Shown here in pieces: positions 29,135-36,145 of a stretch of 36,145 nucleotides of DNA (positions within the stretch are counted from its first letter, which is position 1; every line of letters begins with the position of its first letter). The notes beneath the pieces were generated by a model. That model ran no database searches. It worked only from the letters and a program-made list of their open reading frames with translations, and was not told where the DNA came from. A program made the position numbers and the translations under genes. Origin of the DNA: Methanobacteriota archaeon (GTDB lineage: Archaea > Thermoplasmatota > Poseidoniia > Poseidoniales > Poseidoniaceae); assembly GCA_002699515.1 (NCBI GenBank), contig PAAW01000058.1:1-36145 (forward strand), written 5' to 3'.

Positions 29135-30124
29135 ATGGCACCAATCTCCAAGAATATACGTAACCTTCGGCATTTAAAGGATTACAAGTCTAAAATTGAT
29201 GATTTTCTTCAAAATTTGATGTTAGAAGCAAGAGGTGAAGGGCATGGAGAAGTTGTTGATTTATCAGAACATATCTTAATGGCTGGAGGAAAAAGAATTC
29301 GGCCAATGTTGTTGCTACTAACCTATGAAATGCTAAAGGGAGAAAATATGGAGGAAGTTTTACCATTAGCAACTGCATATGAAATAATACACACTGCAAC
29401 ATTAATTCATGACGATATTAATGATAATTCAAAAATCAGAAGGGGCGTAAAAACAATACATGAGATTGAAGGTCCTGTAAAAGCGCAAATTACAGGAGAT
29501 TGGTTATTTGTCATTGGTTTTGGATTAGGAGGACAATACCAAAAACAAATTGTAGATTTGATGGCGGAAACATGCTCAAAGATGGCATCTGCTGAACTAA
29601 AACAAATTGAACATATCCATAATATTTCAACTACTATTGATGAATATTACAATGTCATTGAAGGTAAAACTGCAGGACCATTTGCATCAGGATGTAAAGC
29701 AGTAGCAATATTGACTGGGCAATCTGAAGAGGTTCAAGAGGCTTTATACAATTTTGGAATGCAATTAGGATTAGCTTTCCAATTAGTAGATGATTTATTA
29801 GATGTAATTGGAGATGATAGATTAGGTAAACCAAGGGGTTTGGACATTTTAGAAGGAAAAATGACTTTGCCATTACTCCTAGGAATTAAAAATTTGAAAA
29901 ATGAAAATAAAAAAGAATTATTAGACTTAATTTCGAAATTCCATTTACATGATTTAAAAAAGGTATTGCATCTTTTGAAAATTTCAGGAAGTATTGATTA
30001 TTGTAGAACTCTAGTAAATGAACATTTAAATTCTGCCATCAGAGAAATTGACTTTATTGAAGACAATCAAGCTAAGAGAATGGTTTTAGAATTAGCCCAT
30101 TATGTTAGATCCCGATATGATTGA
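29135..30124 (+). CDS. Geranylgeranyl (polyprenyl) diphosphate synthase
   Basis: The product has 329 residues from ATG 29135. A longer in-frame start at 29006 would overlap the divergent gene, and its 43 extra residues look non-conserved. The family signatures are present: GGKRIRPML, the first Asp-rich motif HDDIND (DDIND at 93-97), GDWLF, KTAGPF, the second motif DDLLD (about 219-223), and GKPRGLDILEGKMTLPLL. The enzyme condenses isopentenyl diphosphate with allylic diphosphates. Small residues (Ala and Thr) at positions -5 and -4 from the first Asp motif leave the product channel open, which suits C20 or longer chains. GGPP is the side-chain donor for archaeal lipids, and the next gene reduces those chains, so a GGPP product is likely. 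Confidence 0.9.
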   Translation: MAPISKNIRNLRHLKDYKSKIDDFLQNLMLEARGEGHGEVVDLSEHILMAGGKRIRPMLLLLTYEMLKGENMEEVLPLATAYEIIHTATLIHDDINDNSKIRRGVKTIHEIEGPVKAQITGDWLFVIGFGLGGQYQKQIVDLMAETCSKMASAELKQIEHIHNISTTIDEYYNVIEGKTAGPFASGCKAVAILTGQSEEVQEALYNFGMQLGLAFQLVDDLLDVIGDDRLGKPRGLDILEGKMTLPLLLGIKNLKNENKKELLDLISKFHLHDLKKVLHLLKISGSIDYCRTLVNEHLNSAIREIDFIEDNQAKRMVLELAHYVRSRYD

Positions 30125-30133
30125 GGAATGAAA

Positions 30134-31231
30134 ATGAATGAACACTGGGATGTAATCATCATCGGGGGGGGGCCAGCAGGGAGTACAGCAGCGCGCTATG
30201 CCTCTAAAGAAAATATTTCAGTACTTGTTATTGACGGGAAAAAGGAAATTGGAGAGCCGTTACAATGTGGTGAATTAATTCCATCTGTTGATGAATTATG
30301 CAGGCTATGCCCTGATGTACCTGACATGGAAGATTTATTTCAAACTCCTGAGCATGCTATATCGCTTCGTACAGATAAATTAAAATTAGTTCCTCCTTCA
30401 GGAAAAGCACTTGAATTTCCATTTGAAGGAATTATGTTAAATCGGCCTGAACATGATAAATCGCTAATTAAATTAGCAAAGTCAAAGGGAGTAGAATATC
30501 TAATAGATACTCATGTTTCTAAAGTCAGTGGGAATAAAGTTCATACTCGTAAAGGCGATATATTTACTGGAAAAGTAATCTTGGGTTGTGGAGGTACAAA
30601 TGACCCAATAAGAAGAGATTATTGGGATGAAAAATCTCTAAACATACCAGTAAAATTTATGCTAATTGATGGCGATTATGATGATTCAACTGTAGAATTA
30701 CATTTCGGTTCTTCTGCACCTGGAGGATATGCTTGGGTATTCCCGAAAAAGGGTGGTGCCAACATAGGGTTAGGTATTCAAAAAAAACATAGTAAAGGCA
30801 TTAGTTTAAACGTTTATGCTAAAAAATTCTATTCTAAATTCGAAGGAGAGGTAATTTACCAAGGGGCTGGATCATTACCAATGTCTGGTTCTGTGAAATC
30901 TTTAGTAAACGATAATAAACTCATCGTGGGAGATTCTGCAGGTATGGTTTTACCATCAAATGGTGCTGGAATTACAACATCAATGATAGGAGCAAGAATC
31001 GCTGGACAAGTAGTCGCAAAACATATCTTAGAGGATTTACCATTGAAAGAATATGAAAGAATTTGGAACAATCAAATGGGGAAAATAATGAGGAATTCAA
31101 AACGCTCATTGAAAATGGGTAATTTACTGTTTAAATCCCCTGATTTTTTAGTTAATTTAGCCTTTAATAGAGTAACAAAACGTTTACTTTGGAGAGCTGT
31201 AACTTGCCGTGCTAAATTTGGTATCTTTTGA
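30134..31231 (+). CDS. Geranylgeranyl reductase family flavoprotein (digeranylgeranylglycerophospholipid reductase)
   Basis: The product has 365 residues from ATG 30134, which has GAGGA 6 nt upstream; ATG 30128 is too close to that site. The FAD-binding motif DVIIIGGGPAGSTAAR is at the N-terminus. The family-specific PLQCGELIP follows, then GGYAWVFPKKGGANIGLG (substrate-tunnel motif) and GDSAGMVLPSNGAGITTSM (second FAD motif). Geranylgeranyl reductases saturate the isoprenoid chains of archaeal ether lipids with reduced ferredoxin or F420 as donor. The stop of GGPP synthase is 9 nt upstream, so the pair is a lipid operon. The C-terminus is basic and shorter than some homologues (about 390-450 residues). 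Confidence 0.9.
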   Translation: MNEHWDVIIIGGGPAGSTAARYASKENISVLVIDGKKEIGEPLQCGELIPSVDELCRLCPDVPDMEDLFQTPEHAISLRTDKLKLVPPSGKALEFPFEGIMLNRPEHDKSLIKLAKSKGVEYLIDTHVSKVSGNKVHTRKGDIFTGKVILGCGGTNDPIRRDYWDEKSLNIPVKFMLIDGDYDDSTVELHFGSSAPGGYAWVFPKKGGANIGLGIQKKHSKGISLNVYAKKFYSKFEGEVIYQGAGSLPMSGSVKSLVNDNKLIVGDSAGMVLPSNGAGITTSMIGARIAGQVVAKHILEDLPLKEYERIWNNQMGKIMRNSKRSLKMGNLLFKSPDFLVNLAFNRVTKRLLWRAVTCRAKFGIF

Positions 31232-31247
31232 ATATCATGAAAGAAAG

Positions 31248-31255
31248 TTTTTTTT
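31248..31255 (+). terminator. Oligo-T transcription stop after the lipid operon
   Basis: Eight consecutive T lie 16 bp after the reductase stop. Archaeal RNA polymerase terminates at such T-runs without needing a hairpin, and a separate promoter for the next operon follows. Confidence 0.5.
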
Positions 31256-31268
31256 GACTAAATGTTAA

Positions 31269-31280
31269 ACTCATAAACCC
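31269..31280 (+). promoter_or_regulatory. TATA box of the ATP synthase operon
   Basis: ACTCATAAACCC, the same motif as upstream of the thioesterase gene, stands about 38 bp before the first ATG. It would give a leader of roughly 12 nt that contains AAGGGG. Confidence 0.5.
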
Positions 31281-31312
31281 TTTTCATTTGGATAAGAGCA
31301 AGGGGAATTCAT

Positions 31313-31627
31313 ATGGGCAAAGAGGAGATCTTAAAGGCCATCAAAAATGCTGAGAAAAATGCTGCTAAAACATTGGCCGACGCCGAAACAAAAGCATCAT
31401 CAATTCTTTCGGATGCTAGAGTAAAAGCAACAGAATTAATTCAAGAACAACAAGAGGCAATTAATGTCAATTCTCGTTCTACTATTTCTGATGCAAAATC
31501 CAAAGCACAGACAGAAGCAGACAAAGTTATAAAACAAGGCGATAAAGAAATTTTAGAAATTACAGAAAAAGGTGCTAAACAAAGAAAAAAGGCAATTGAT
31601 TCAGTAATTGATTCATTTATGAAATAA
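31313..31627 (+). CDS. atpH: A-type ATP synthase subunit H (peripheral stalk)
   Basis: The 104-residue product is a continuous charged helix with Ala-rich heptads (KAIKNAEKNAAKTLADAETK). It opens the operon and precedes subunit I, as ahaH does in methanogens. Subunit H pairs with E to form the peripheral stalk. AAGGGG lies 7 nt upstream of the ATG. Identity depends mostly on position and composition. Confidence 0.85.
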   Translation: MGKEEILKAIKNAEKNAAKTLADAETKASSILSDARVKATELIQEQQEAINVNSRSTISDAKSKAQTEADKVIKQGDKEILEITEKGAKQRKKAIDSVIDSFMK

Positions 31628-31644
31628 TAAAAAGAGGTTTTACA

Positions 31645-33783
31645 ATGAGTGGTTTTTCTACAGCAGAGATGTCACGCATCACTGTAGCTGGTACTCTTGA
31701 TGAATTATCAAAAACACTCGAGTTAGCATCAAAACTAGGTTCAATACACATGATTGATTATGATGGAGAAACGGACGACATCAGCATGGGAAGTCCCGAA
31801 TTAATTGCTGATGAAATAAGTTCACTATTAGTAAAAATAAGAGGGTGTGTTGCAGAATTAAATCCTGTTTCAGGAACTAGAAAGTCATTGAAAGATATTC
31901 GAAAATTACTTAATGGGCCTTTTCCAGAACTTCTTGAAGATATATTAGAGAAGATTAATTCATTAGATGATGCGAAAAATACCTTGGAAAAAAATATTCA
32001 CTCTCTAGACATCACTTCTAAGTTAGCAAAATTAAATTTGGACATGGATCTTCTGGGCGATTACAAATCACTTTCTTCGTGGATCGGGGAATTCGGAGAT
32101 TTATCTAATATTAAATCAAAATTAAATGGCAATAATAATTCTATGATTTTTACCGAAGAAAGTTCGAAAAAAGGCATTGGTGCAATTTTTTGTAAAAAAG
32201 AAGTCTCGGAAGAAATTCAAAGTTTAATCTCTGATTCGGATTTTGAAGCTATTACAATTCCTGATTCTAAGGGATCTGCAAAAAATATTCTCAAGGAATT
32301 GAAAAAGGAAGATGAGAGATTAAATTCATCCATTGAATCCTTACAAAATGAAATTGACGAGTGGAATGCAAAAAACGGTGCAAATTTATTAGCTTGTATG
32401 GAGTTACTTGAGCGAGATTTGGAAATTTTAAATGCACCAGTACGTGTTGCGGTAAGTGATCATGCATTCGTAATGGATGGATGGATTCCAAATTCCTCAG
32501 TTAAAGAGTCAAGTGTTGCGTTGAAAATGGTTTCAACCATAGTTGAAACTGAGGAATTTGTACCGAGTCATCATCATGGGCATGACTCTCACGAAGAATT
32601 ACCTCCAATTGCATTTACTGAAAGAAACATTTCGAAACCATTTGAATTACTTACAGATTTAGTAGGGAGGCCGAAATACGGAAGAATTGATCCTACAATG
32701 TTTATGTTAATTACATATCCACTATTTTTTGGAATGATGCTAGGAGACATGATATATGGCATATTTACCATTATGCTTGGGCTTTGGATAAAAAATAAAT
32801 TTAATGATAACGAAGCTGCAATACTAGCATCTAGATTAGTAATGTATATTGGGATTTCATGCGTTATTTTTGGATATATTTATGCAGAATTTGCTGGCTG
32901 GGAAATTTTCATTTATGAAAAACTCACGGATGGGAGCGGACATTACCTTAAGGATGCCAGCGGACATTATATTTACAGCGAAAATAAATCTCCAGTCGCA
33001 TTCCTAAGCGTACTCTACCCAGAATTAGAACATGGATATGGGCCTTCGGTAGTATTACCATTTGGAATCACACTATCCTTCCCATTCCACAGAGTGGGTA
33101 GTCACATGAGTGATTTGATTGTTATTGCATTATATTTTGGAATTTTTCATCTTGCTCTAGGCTTCATAATTGGAATTATAGATGTTACAAAACAACATGG
33201 AATTGTAGCAGCCTTCTTCGAAAAAGGTTCGTGGCTAATAGTGCTAATAGGTGGATTTTTAGCCTGCTATGGATTTTTAGTAGGAAATGGAGAAGGTTTG
33301 ACAGATCAATATTCTTCCGCCATGAGCGATTTGGTGTTTTACGGTGGAATTACATTAGTAGTTGGAATTGTGTGTTTATGTTATGGTTTAGCCAAATACG
33401 AAGGTTTTGGCCCAATTGGAATTTTTGTGGGACCGCTAGAAACTATTTCTTTACTTTCAAATGTATTATCATATATTCGTTTAATGGCAATTGGCGTCGT
33501 TGGTGTTAAAATTGCTGAAGCAGGAAACATGCTAGGTTATGACAATATGATTAAATCCTTTGAATTAGTTGCCAATGGTGATTTATTAGCAATAATTTCA
33601 GGAATAATAGCTATGTTATTATGGATTGGAATTCAACTTTTTGCGTGGGTACTTGGAGTATTTAGTCCTAACATACATGCTGCACGTTTACATTTCGTCG
33701 AATGGATGAAACAATTTTATGATGGTAGCGGCGAACCATTCAAACCATTTGGTTCAAAACCAAAATTGGTGGAGGTAGAATAA
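31645..33783 (+). CDS. atpI: A-type ATP synthase subunit I (membrane subunit a)
   Basis: The 712-residue product has the standard two-part layout: an N-terminal cytoplasmic coiled coil to about 340, then a membrane half with some seven or eight spans. PLFFGMMLGDMIYG is the family's first span signature. SYIRLMAIGVVGVKIAE carries the essential Arg (about 612) that faces the rotor. Two features stand out. A His-rich stretch, HHHGHDSH (about 307-314), sits before the membrane part, and two 8-residue repeats (DGSGHYLK, DASGHYIY) stand at 429-444 in the loop after the third span. Homologues do not need either. GAGGT lies 6 nt before the ATG. Confidence 0.95.
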   Translation: MSGFSTAEMSRITVAGTLDELSKTLELASKLGSIHMIDYDGETDDISMGSPELIADEISSLLVKIRGCVAELNPVSGTRKSLKDIRKLLNGPFPELLEDILEKINSLDDAKNTLEKNIHSLDITSKLAKLNLDMDLLGDYKSLSSWIGEFGDLSNIKSKLNGNNNSMIFTEESSKKGIGAIFCKKEVSEEIQSLISDSDFEAITIPDSKGSAKNILKELKKEDERLNSSIESLQNEIDEWNAKNGANLLACMELLERDLEILNAPVRVAVSDHAFVMDGWIPNSSVKESSVALKMVSTIVETEEFVPSHHHGHDSHEELPPIAFTERNISKPFELLTDLVGRPKYGRIDPTMFMLITYPLFFGMMLGDMIYGIFTIMLGLWIKNKFNDNEAAILASRLVMYIGISCVIFGYIYAEFAGWEIFIYEKLTDGSGHYLKDASGHYIYSENKSPVAFLSVLYPELEHGYGPSVVLPFGITLSFPFHRVGSHMSDLIVIALYFGIFHLALGFIIGIIDVTKQHGIVAAFFEKGSWLIVLIGGFLACYGFLVGNGEGLTDQYSSAMSDLVFYGGITLVVGIVCLCYGLAKYEGFGPIGIFVGPLETISLLSNVLSYIRLMAIGVVGVKIAEAGNMLGYDNMIKSFELVANGDLLAIISGIIAMLLWIGIQLFAWVLGVFSPNIHAARLHFVEWMKQFYDGSGEPFKPFGSKPKLVEVE
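32929..32976 (+). repeat. 24-bp tandem repeat (2 copies) in atpI
   Basis: Copies at 32929-32952 and 32953-32976 share GAT-G-G/C-AGCGGACATTA and encode DGSGHYLK and DASGHYIY. They are in frame and would lie in a loop on the outer face of the membrane. Confidence 0.8.
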
Positions 33784-33820
33784 ATTATCACAGTCCAGAA
33801 AATATATCTGAACAAAAAAA

Positions 33821-33825
33821 GGAGG
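33821..33825 (+). promoter_or_regulatory. Strong Shine-Dalgarno before the c-subunit gene
   Basis: AAAGGAGG ends 7 nt before ATG 33833. It stands in a 49-nt gap, the largest within the operon. A TATA-like AAAATATATC (33800-33809) 24-33 bp before the ATG could be an internal promoter. Both fit the high copy number needed for subunit c. Confidence 0.55.
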
Positions 33826-33832
33826 AAAAAAC

Positions 33833-34138
33833 ATGAAAATGAAAATAATAACGAACGGATTAAGAATGATGGCAGTATTAATGATTGCAACTTCAATTAT
33901 AGGAGTTGCTACTGCTGAAGGTGATGACAATGCAAGTACTGAAGCTGCTTGGAAAAGTCTAGGAGCAGGTATTGCTGTAGGGTTAGCTGCAATTGGTGCA
34001 GGTATCTCACAAGCAAATATTGGTGCTGCTGCTGTAGGAATGTTAGCTGAAGATGATAGCAAGTTTGGTACTGCGATCATATTTACTGCATTGCCTGAAT
34101 CTATTGTAATTCTTGGTCTTTTACCGCTATTTATGTGA
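33833..34138 (+). CDS. atpK: A-type ATP synthase subunit K (proteolipid, c ring)
   Basis: The 101-residue product has an N-terminal signal-like stretch (ending near VATAEG at about 30) before the two-helix proteolipid. Helix 1 reads SLGAGIAVGLAAIGAGISQA, with a polar Gln. Helix 2 carries the ion-binding Glu in TALPESIVILGLL. Known Na+-binding rotor rings also use a Gln in helix 1 and a Glu-Ser/Thr pair in helix 2, so the ion could be sodium. The N-terminal extension makes it about 25 residues longer than common archaeal K subunits. Confidence 0.9.
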   Translation: MKMKIITNGLRMMAVLMIATSIIGVATAEGDDNASTEAAWKSLGAGIAVGLAAIGAGISQANIGAAAVGMLAEDDSKFGTAIIFTALPESIVILGLLPLFM

Positions 34139-34167
34139 GCAAGAATCAAGTTACTGGAGGAATGTGA

Positions 34168-34731
34168 ATGTCATTAGAAAATTTAGCAGAAAAGATTGCT
34201 TCTGCCGCTAAGTCAGAGGCTGATGAAGTTATCAAAGCAGCTAATGAGCAAGCATCAGAGATCATTAATTCTGCAAAAAGTGAAGCCAGTGTCATGGAGA
34301 ACAATTCTACTGAAAAGGTGAACAAAGAAGTTTCTCAACTTGCAGTAGAGGTTGTTGCTTCGGCAAAACAGGCTAATCAAAAGAGAGTATTGATTGCAAA
34401 GAGAGATGAATTAGATTCAACGTGGAAATCTGTTCAAGAACTTGTAGGATCTGGGAAATTATCTGGTCGCAAGACTTTACTAGAATCAATAGTAAAAGAT
34501 GCAGATAATTCTGAGAACAAAGGCATGATACTTAGGCCAGTAGCAATTGACCGAGGAGTATTATCTAAATCAGGTTCGAGTTTTAAACTAGGAAATGATA
34601 TTGAAGGATTAGGTGGCTTTATTCTTGAAAGTAAAGATGGAACCATTAGCCTAGATTATCGTTTTGATTCTAGATTAGATTCTTGTTGGAATGATAACAT
34701 AAAAAATGTAAGTGAAATATTGTTTAAATGA
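34168..34731 (+). CDS. atpE: A-type ATP synthase subunit E (peripheral stalk)
   Basis: The 187-residue product has an N-terminal coiled-coil half (KIASAAKSEADEVIKAANEQ) and a C-terminal globular half with GLGGFILESKDGTISLDYRF, the conserved strand segment of subunit E. It lies between K and C as in the archaeal operon. GGAGG stands 7 nt before the ATG. Confidence 0.9.
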   Translation: MSLENLAEKIASAAKSEADEVIKAANEQASEIINSAKSEASVMENNSTEKVNKEVSQLAVEVVASAKQANQKRVLIAKRDELDSTWKSVQELVGSGKLSGRKTLLESIVKDADNSENKGMILRPVAIDRGVLSKSGSSFKLGNDIEGLGGFILESKDGTISLDYRFDSRLDSCWNDNIKNVSEILFK

Positions 34732-34740
34732 GGTGAATAT

Positions 34741-35808
34741 ATGTCTATGTCAATACCAGGTCTTAGCGGAGGAGGTTCTAATGCCCCTAATGCTGCAGCG
34801 CGCTGTAAAACAAGACGTGGTAAATTACTAGATAGGACTCAACTCAGACAAATGATTCAACAATCCCCAGAACAATTAACCTCTACAATTGCCGATAAAG
34901 GATATAGAAATGAAATTGATAAATACTCCACTAGATTTTCTGGTAGTGATTTACTAGAAATGGCACTAACAGATAGGTTATCACGTGAAGTAAATGAAGT
35001 GATTTCATTTTGCCAAGGTGAATTATTAAAGCAAGTTGGCGTTTATGCAAATAGATTCTCTTACTTTAATACAAAAGTAGTTTTAAGAGCGGTTGTAAAC
35101 AATGTTTCTGCTGAAGAATTATCTCACGATATTCTTCCTGAAGAAAATGAATGGAATACTAATTGGCTAGACATTTTGAGGAATTCTACGACAATTAGTG
35201 ATGTTGCTACAGAACTAAGTGGAAAACCTTGGGGTCGTGCAATTAGTGCATTAGAGCCAGATTCTACACTTGCAAATTATGAAGATGCTTTAGATAGGCA
35301 TTATTACAAAGAATCTCTTGTGGCACTAAAAGGTCAAAATACAGCTAATGCACTATTGAGAAGATTCCTACATATGGAAATAGACCATAATAATATCATG
35401 AAACTATTTGAAGGTAAGAGACAAGGACTCTCATCTGAAATTATTGAGTCTATATTACTTCCAGATGGTAAATTGATAAGCACGAGTATGCTAAAATCTG
35501 CATCATCTATGGATGAAGGCGGCATCATAGAAATCCTCAGGAAAAATAGTAGATTTGATATTGTTGAATTTGAAAAATCCGTAGGAAAATCAAATGAGAT
35601 GAAATCACTTGACCCTATTATGATGTTTTTGAATAAAAGATCATTCCAAGTGCTTGAAAAGATGAGTTATTTGTCTCCAATTTCAGCATTACCAATTGTC
35701 CATTATTTAGCAGTCATGAGACAAGAAGTTAGAGACTTGAGAATGATAGTAAGAGGACTTTCAGTAGGTTTAGATAAAGATTTACTCGAAGCACACATAG
35801 GAGCATGA
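34741..35808 (+). CDS. atpC: A-type ATP synthase subunit C (V-ATPase d-like, central stalk adaptor)
   Basis: The 355-residue product is helical, with FLHMEIDHNNIMKLFEGKRQ (the conserved subunit-C core) and a C-terminal AVMRQEVRDLRMIVRG. It fits in the funnel on top of the c ring and links it to the central stalk. Its N-terminus has an unusual Gly/Ser/Asn-rich start (SMSIPGLSGGGSNAPNAAA). GAGGTGA stands immediately before the ATG. Confidence 0.9.
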   Translation: MSMSIPGLSGGGSNAPNAAARCKTRRGKLLDRTQLRQMIQQSPEQLTSTIADKGYRNEIDKYSTRFSGSDLLEMALTDRLSREVNEVISFCQGELLKQVGVYANRFSYFNTKVVLRAVVNNVSAEELSHDILPEENEWNTNWLDILRNSTTISDVATELSGKPWGRAISALEPDSTLANYEDALDRHYYKESLVALKGQNTANALLRRFLHMEIDHNNIMKLFEGKRQGLSSEIIESILLPDGKLISTSMLKSASSMDEGGIIEILRKNSRFDIVEFEKSVGKSNEMKSLDPIMMFLNKRSFQVLEKMSYLSPISALPIVHYLAVMRQEVRDLRMIVRGLSVGLDKDLLEAHIGA

Positions 35809-35817
35809 GGTGAAATT

Positions 35818-36117
35818 ATGGAAATAGCAGTAGTAGGCACATCAGACTTCACATTAGGTTTTCAACTTGCAGGAATCAATAGACTTTACAATTCAGATAA
35901 TGTTGAAGAAAGTGCTGAACATCTTAAGGATTTATTAAACGATAAAAGTGTTGGTATCGTTGTAGTAAATTCTGAATTATTAACAAAATTGCCAGAGCGT
36001 CTTCGTTTACGCTTAAGCAATAGTATAACTCCAACTGTATTAGGTATTGGTACAGAGGAAGACAACACATTAAGAGAATCAATACGAAAGGCAATCGGAG
36101 TCGATTTGTGGAAATAA
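35818..36117 (+). CDS. atpF: A-type ATP synthase subunit F (central stalk)
   Basis: The 99-residue product has the F-subunit Rossmann-like beginning MEIAVVGTSDFTLGFQLAGI, a segment SVGIVVVNSELLTKLPERLR, and a tail ending ESIRKAIGVDLWK. It follows subunit C with GAGGTGA before the ATG, as in methanogen operons. Confidence 0.92.
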   Translation: MEIAVVGTSDFTLGFQLAGINRLYNSDNVEESAEHLKDLLNDKSVGIVVVNSELLTKLPERLRLRLSNSITPTVLGIGTEEDNTLRESIRKAIGVDLWK

Positions 36118-36141
36118 TAATAAAAAAAAGGAAGTGGAAAA

Positions 36142-36145
36142 ATGA
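36142..36145 (+). CDS. atpA: Probable start of ATP synthase subunit A, cut by window edge
   Basis: Only the ATG and one further base are in the window. AAGGAAGTGG stands just upstream, and gene order in archaeal operons puts subunit A after F. The identity is inferred from order alone. Confidence 0.4.

Overview
The window is AT-rich archaeal chromosome, most likely from an uncultured marine planktonic euryarchaeon of the Thermoplasmatota (Marine Group II / Poseidoniales-like). The domain call rests on an A-type ATP synthase operon, geranylgeranyl diphosphate synthase next to geranylgeranyl reductase (archaeal ether lipids), Hel308, RPA with a COG3390-type partner, a Cgi121-like KEOPS protein, TATA-box promoters and several apparently leaderless genes. 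The lineage call is inference: it combines a bacterial-type gyrBA pair, a very large PKD-domain surface protein, low GC and tight gene packing. No rRNA, tRNA, CRISPR array, insertion sequence or integrase was found. No gap exceeds 200 bp.

Layout. 1-6255: a secreted glutamine cyclotransferase (minus strand, cut by the window edge), diverging from a 1.4k-residue zincin/PKD surface protein that is followed by a small membrane protein. 6259-7044: type I 3-dehydroquinate dehydratase. 7239-11928: gyrB-gyrA, overlapping by 11 nt. 11981-16436: housekeeping and small genes (LeuA-like acyltransferase, AstE/AspA-like deacylase, PaaI-like thioesterase, SprT-like metalloprotein, TerB-like membrane protein). 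16502-22410: a genome-maintenance run of Hel308, Cgi121-like, a 39-codon ORF, RPA and RPA-associated protein. 22480-25400: a Tad/Epd-like secretion module of a 113-residue protein, two half-size T2SF membrane proteins and a CpaF/TadA-like ATPase. 25422-28068: a triple-SAP coiled-coil protein diverging from a small coiled-coil protein. 28065-31231: a HemC-fold protein lacking the catalytic residues, then the two lipid genes. 31313-end: the ATP synthase operon in the order H-I-K-E-C-F, with the first codon of A at the very end.

Genes are mostly in short, tightly spaced same-strand runs. Convergent pairs meet with 0-21 nt between stops, or with overlapping stops. Divergent pairs share compact promoters. 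A TATA-like motif resembling CATAAACC recurs upstream of several genes, at about -25 from the start codon where the gene looks leaderless.

The observations most worth following are: the HemC-like pseudoenzyme; the Tad-like module with a phage-baseplate-like small protein and no visible pilin; the GC-rich 39-codon ORF whose stop overlaps the likely RPA start (TTGA); the triple-SAP/coiled-coil divergent pair; Gln in place of Ser/Thr at the quinolone-pocket position of GyrA; and a 24-bp tandem repeat in the external loop of ATP synthase subunit a. All functional calls come from reading sequence motifs; no database search was run.
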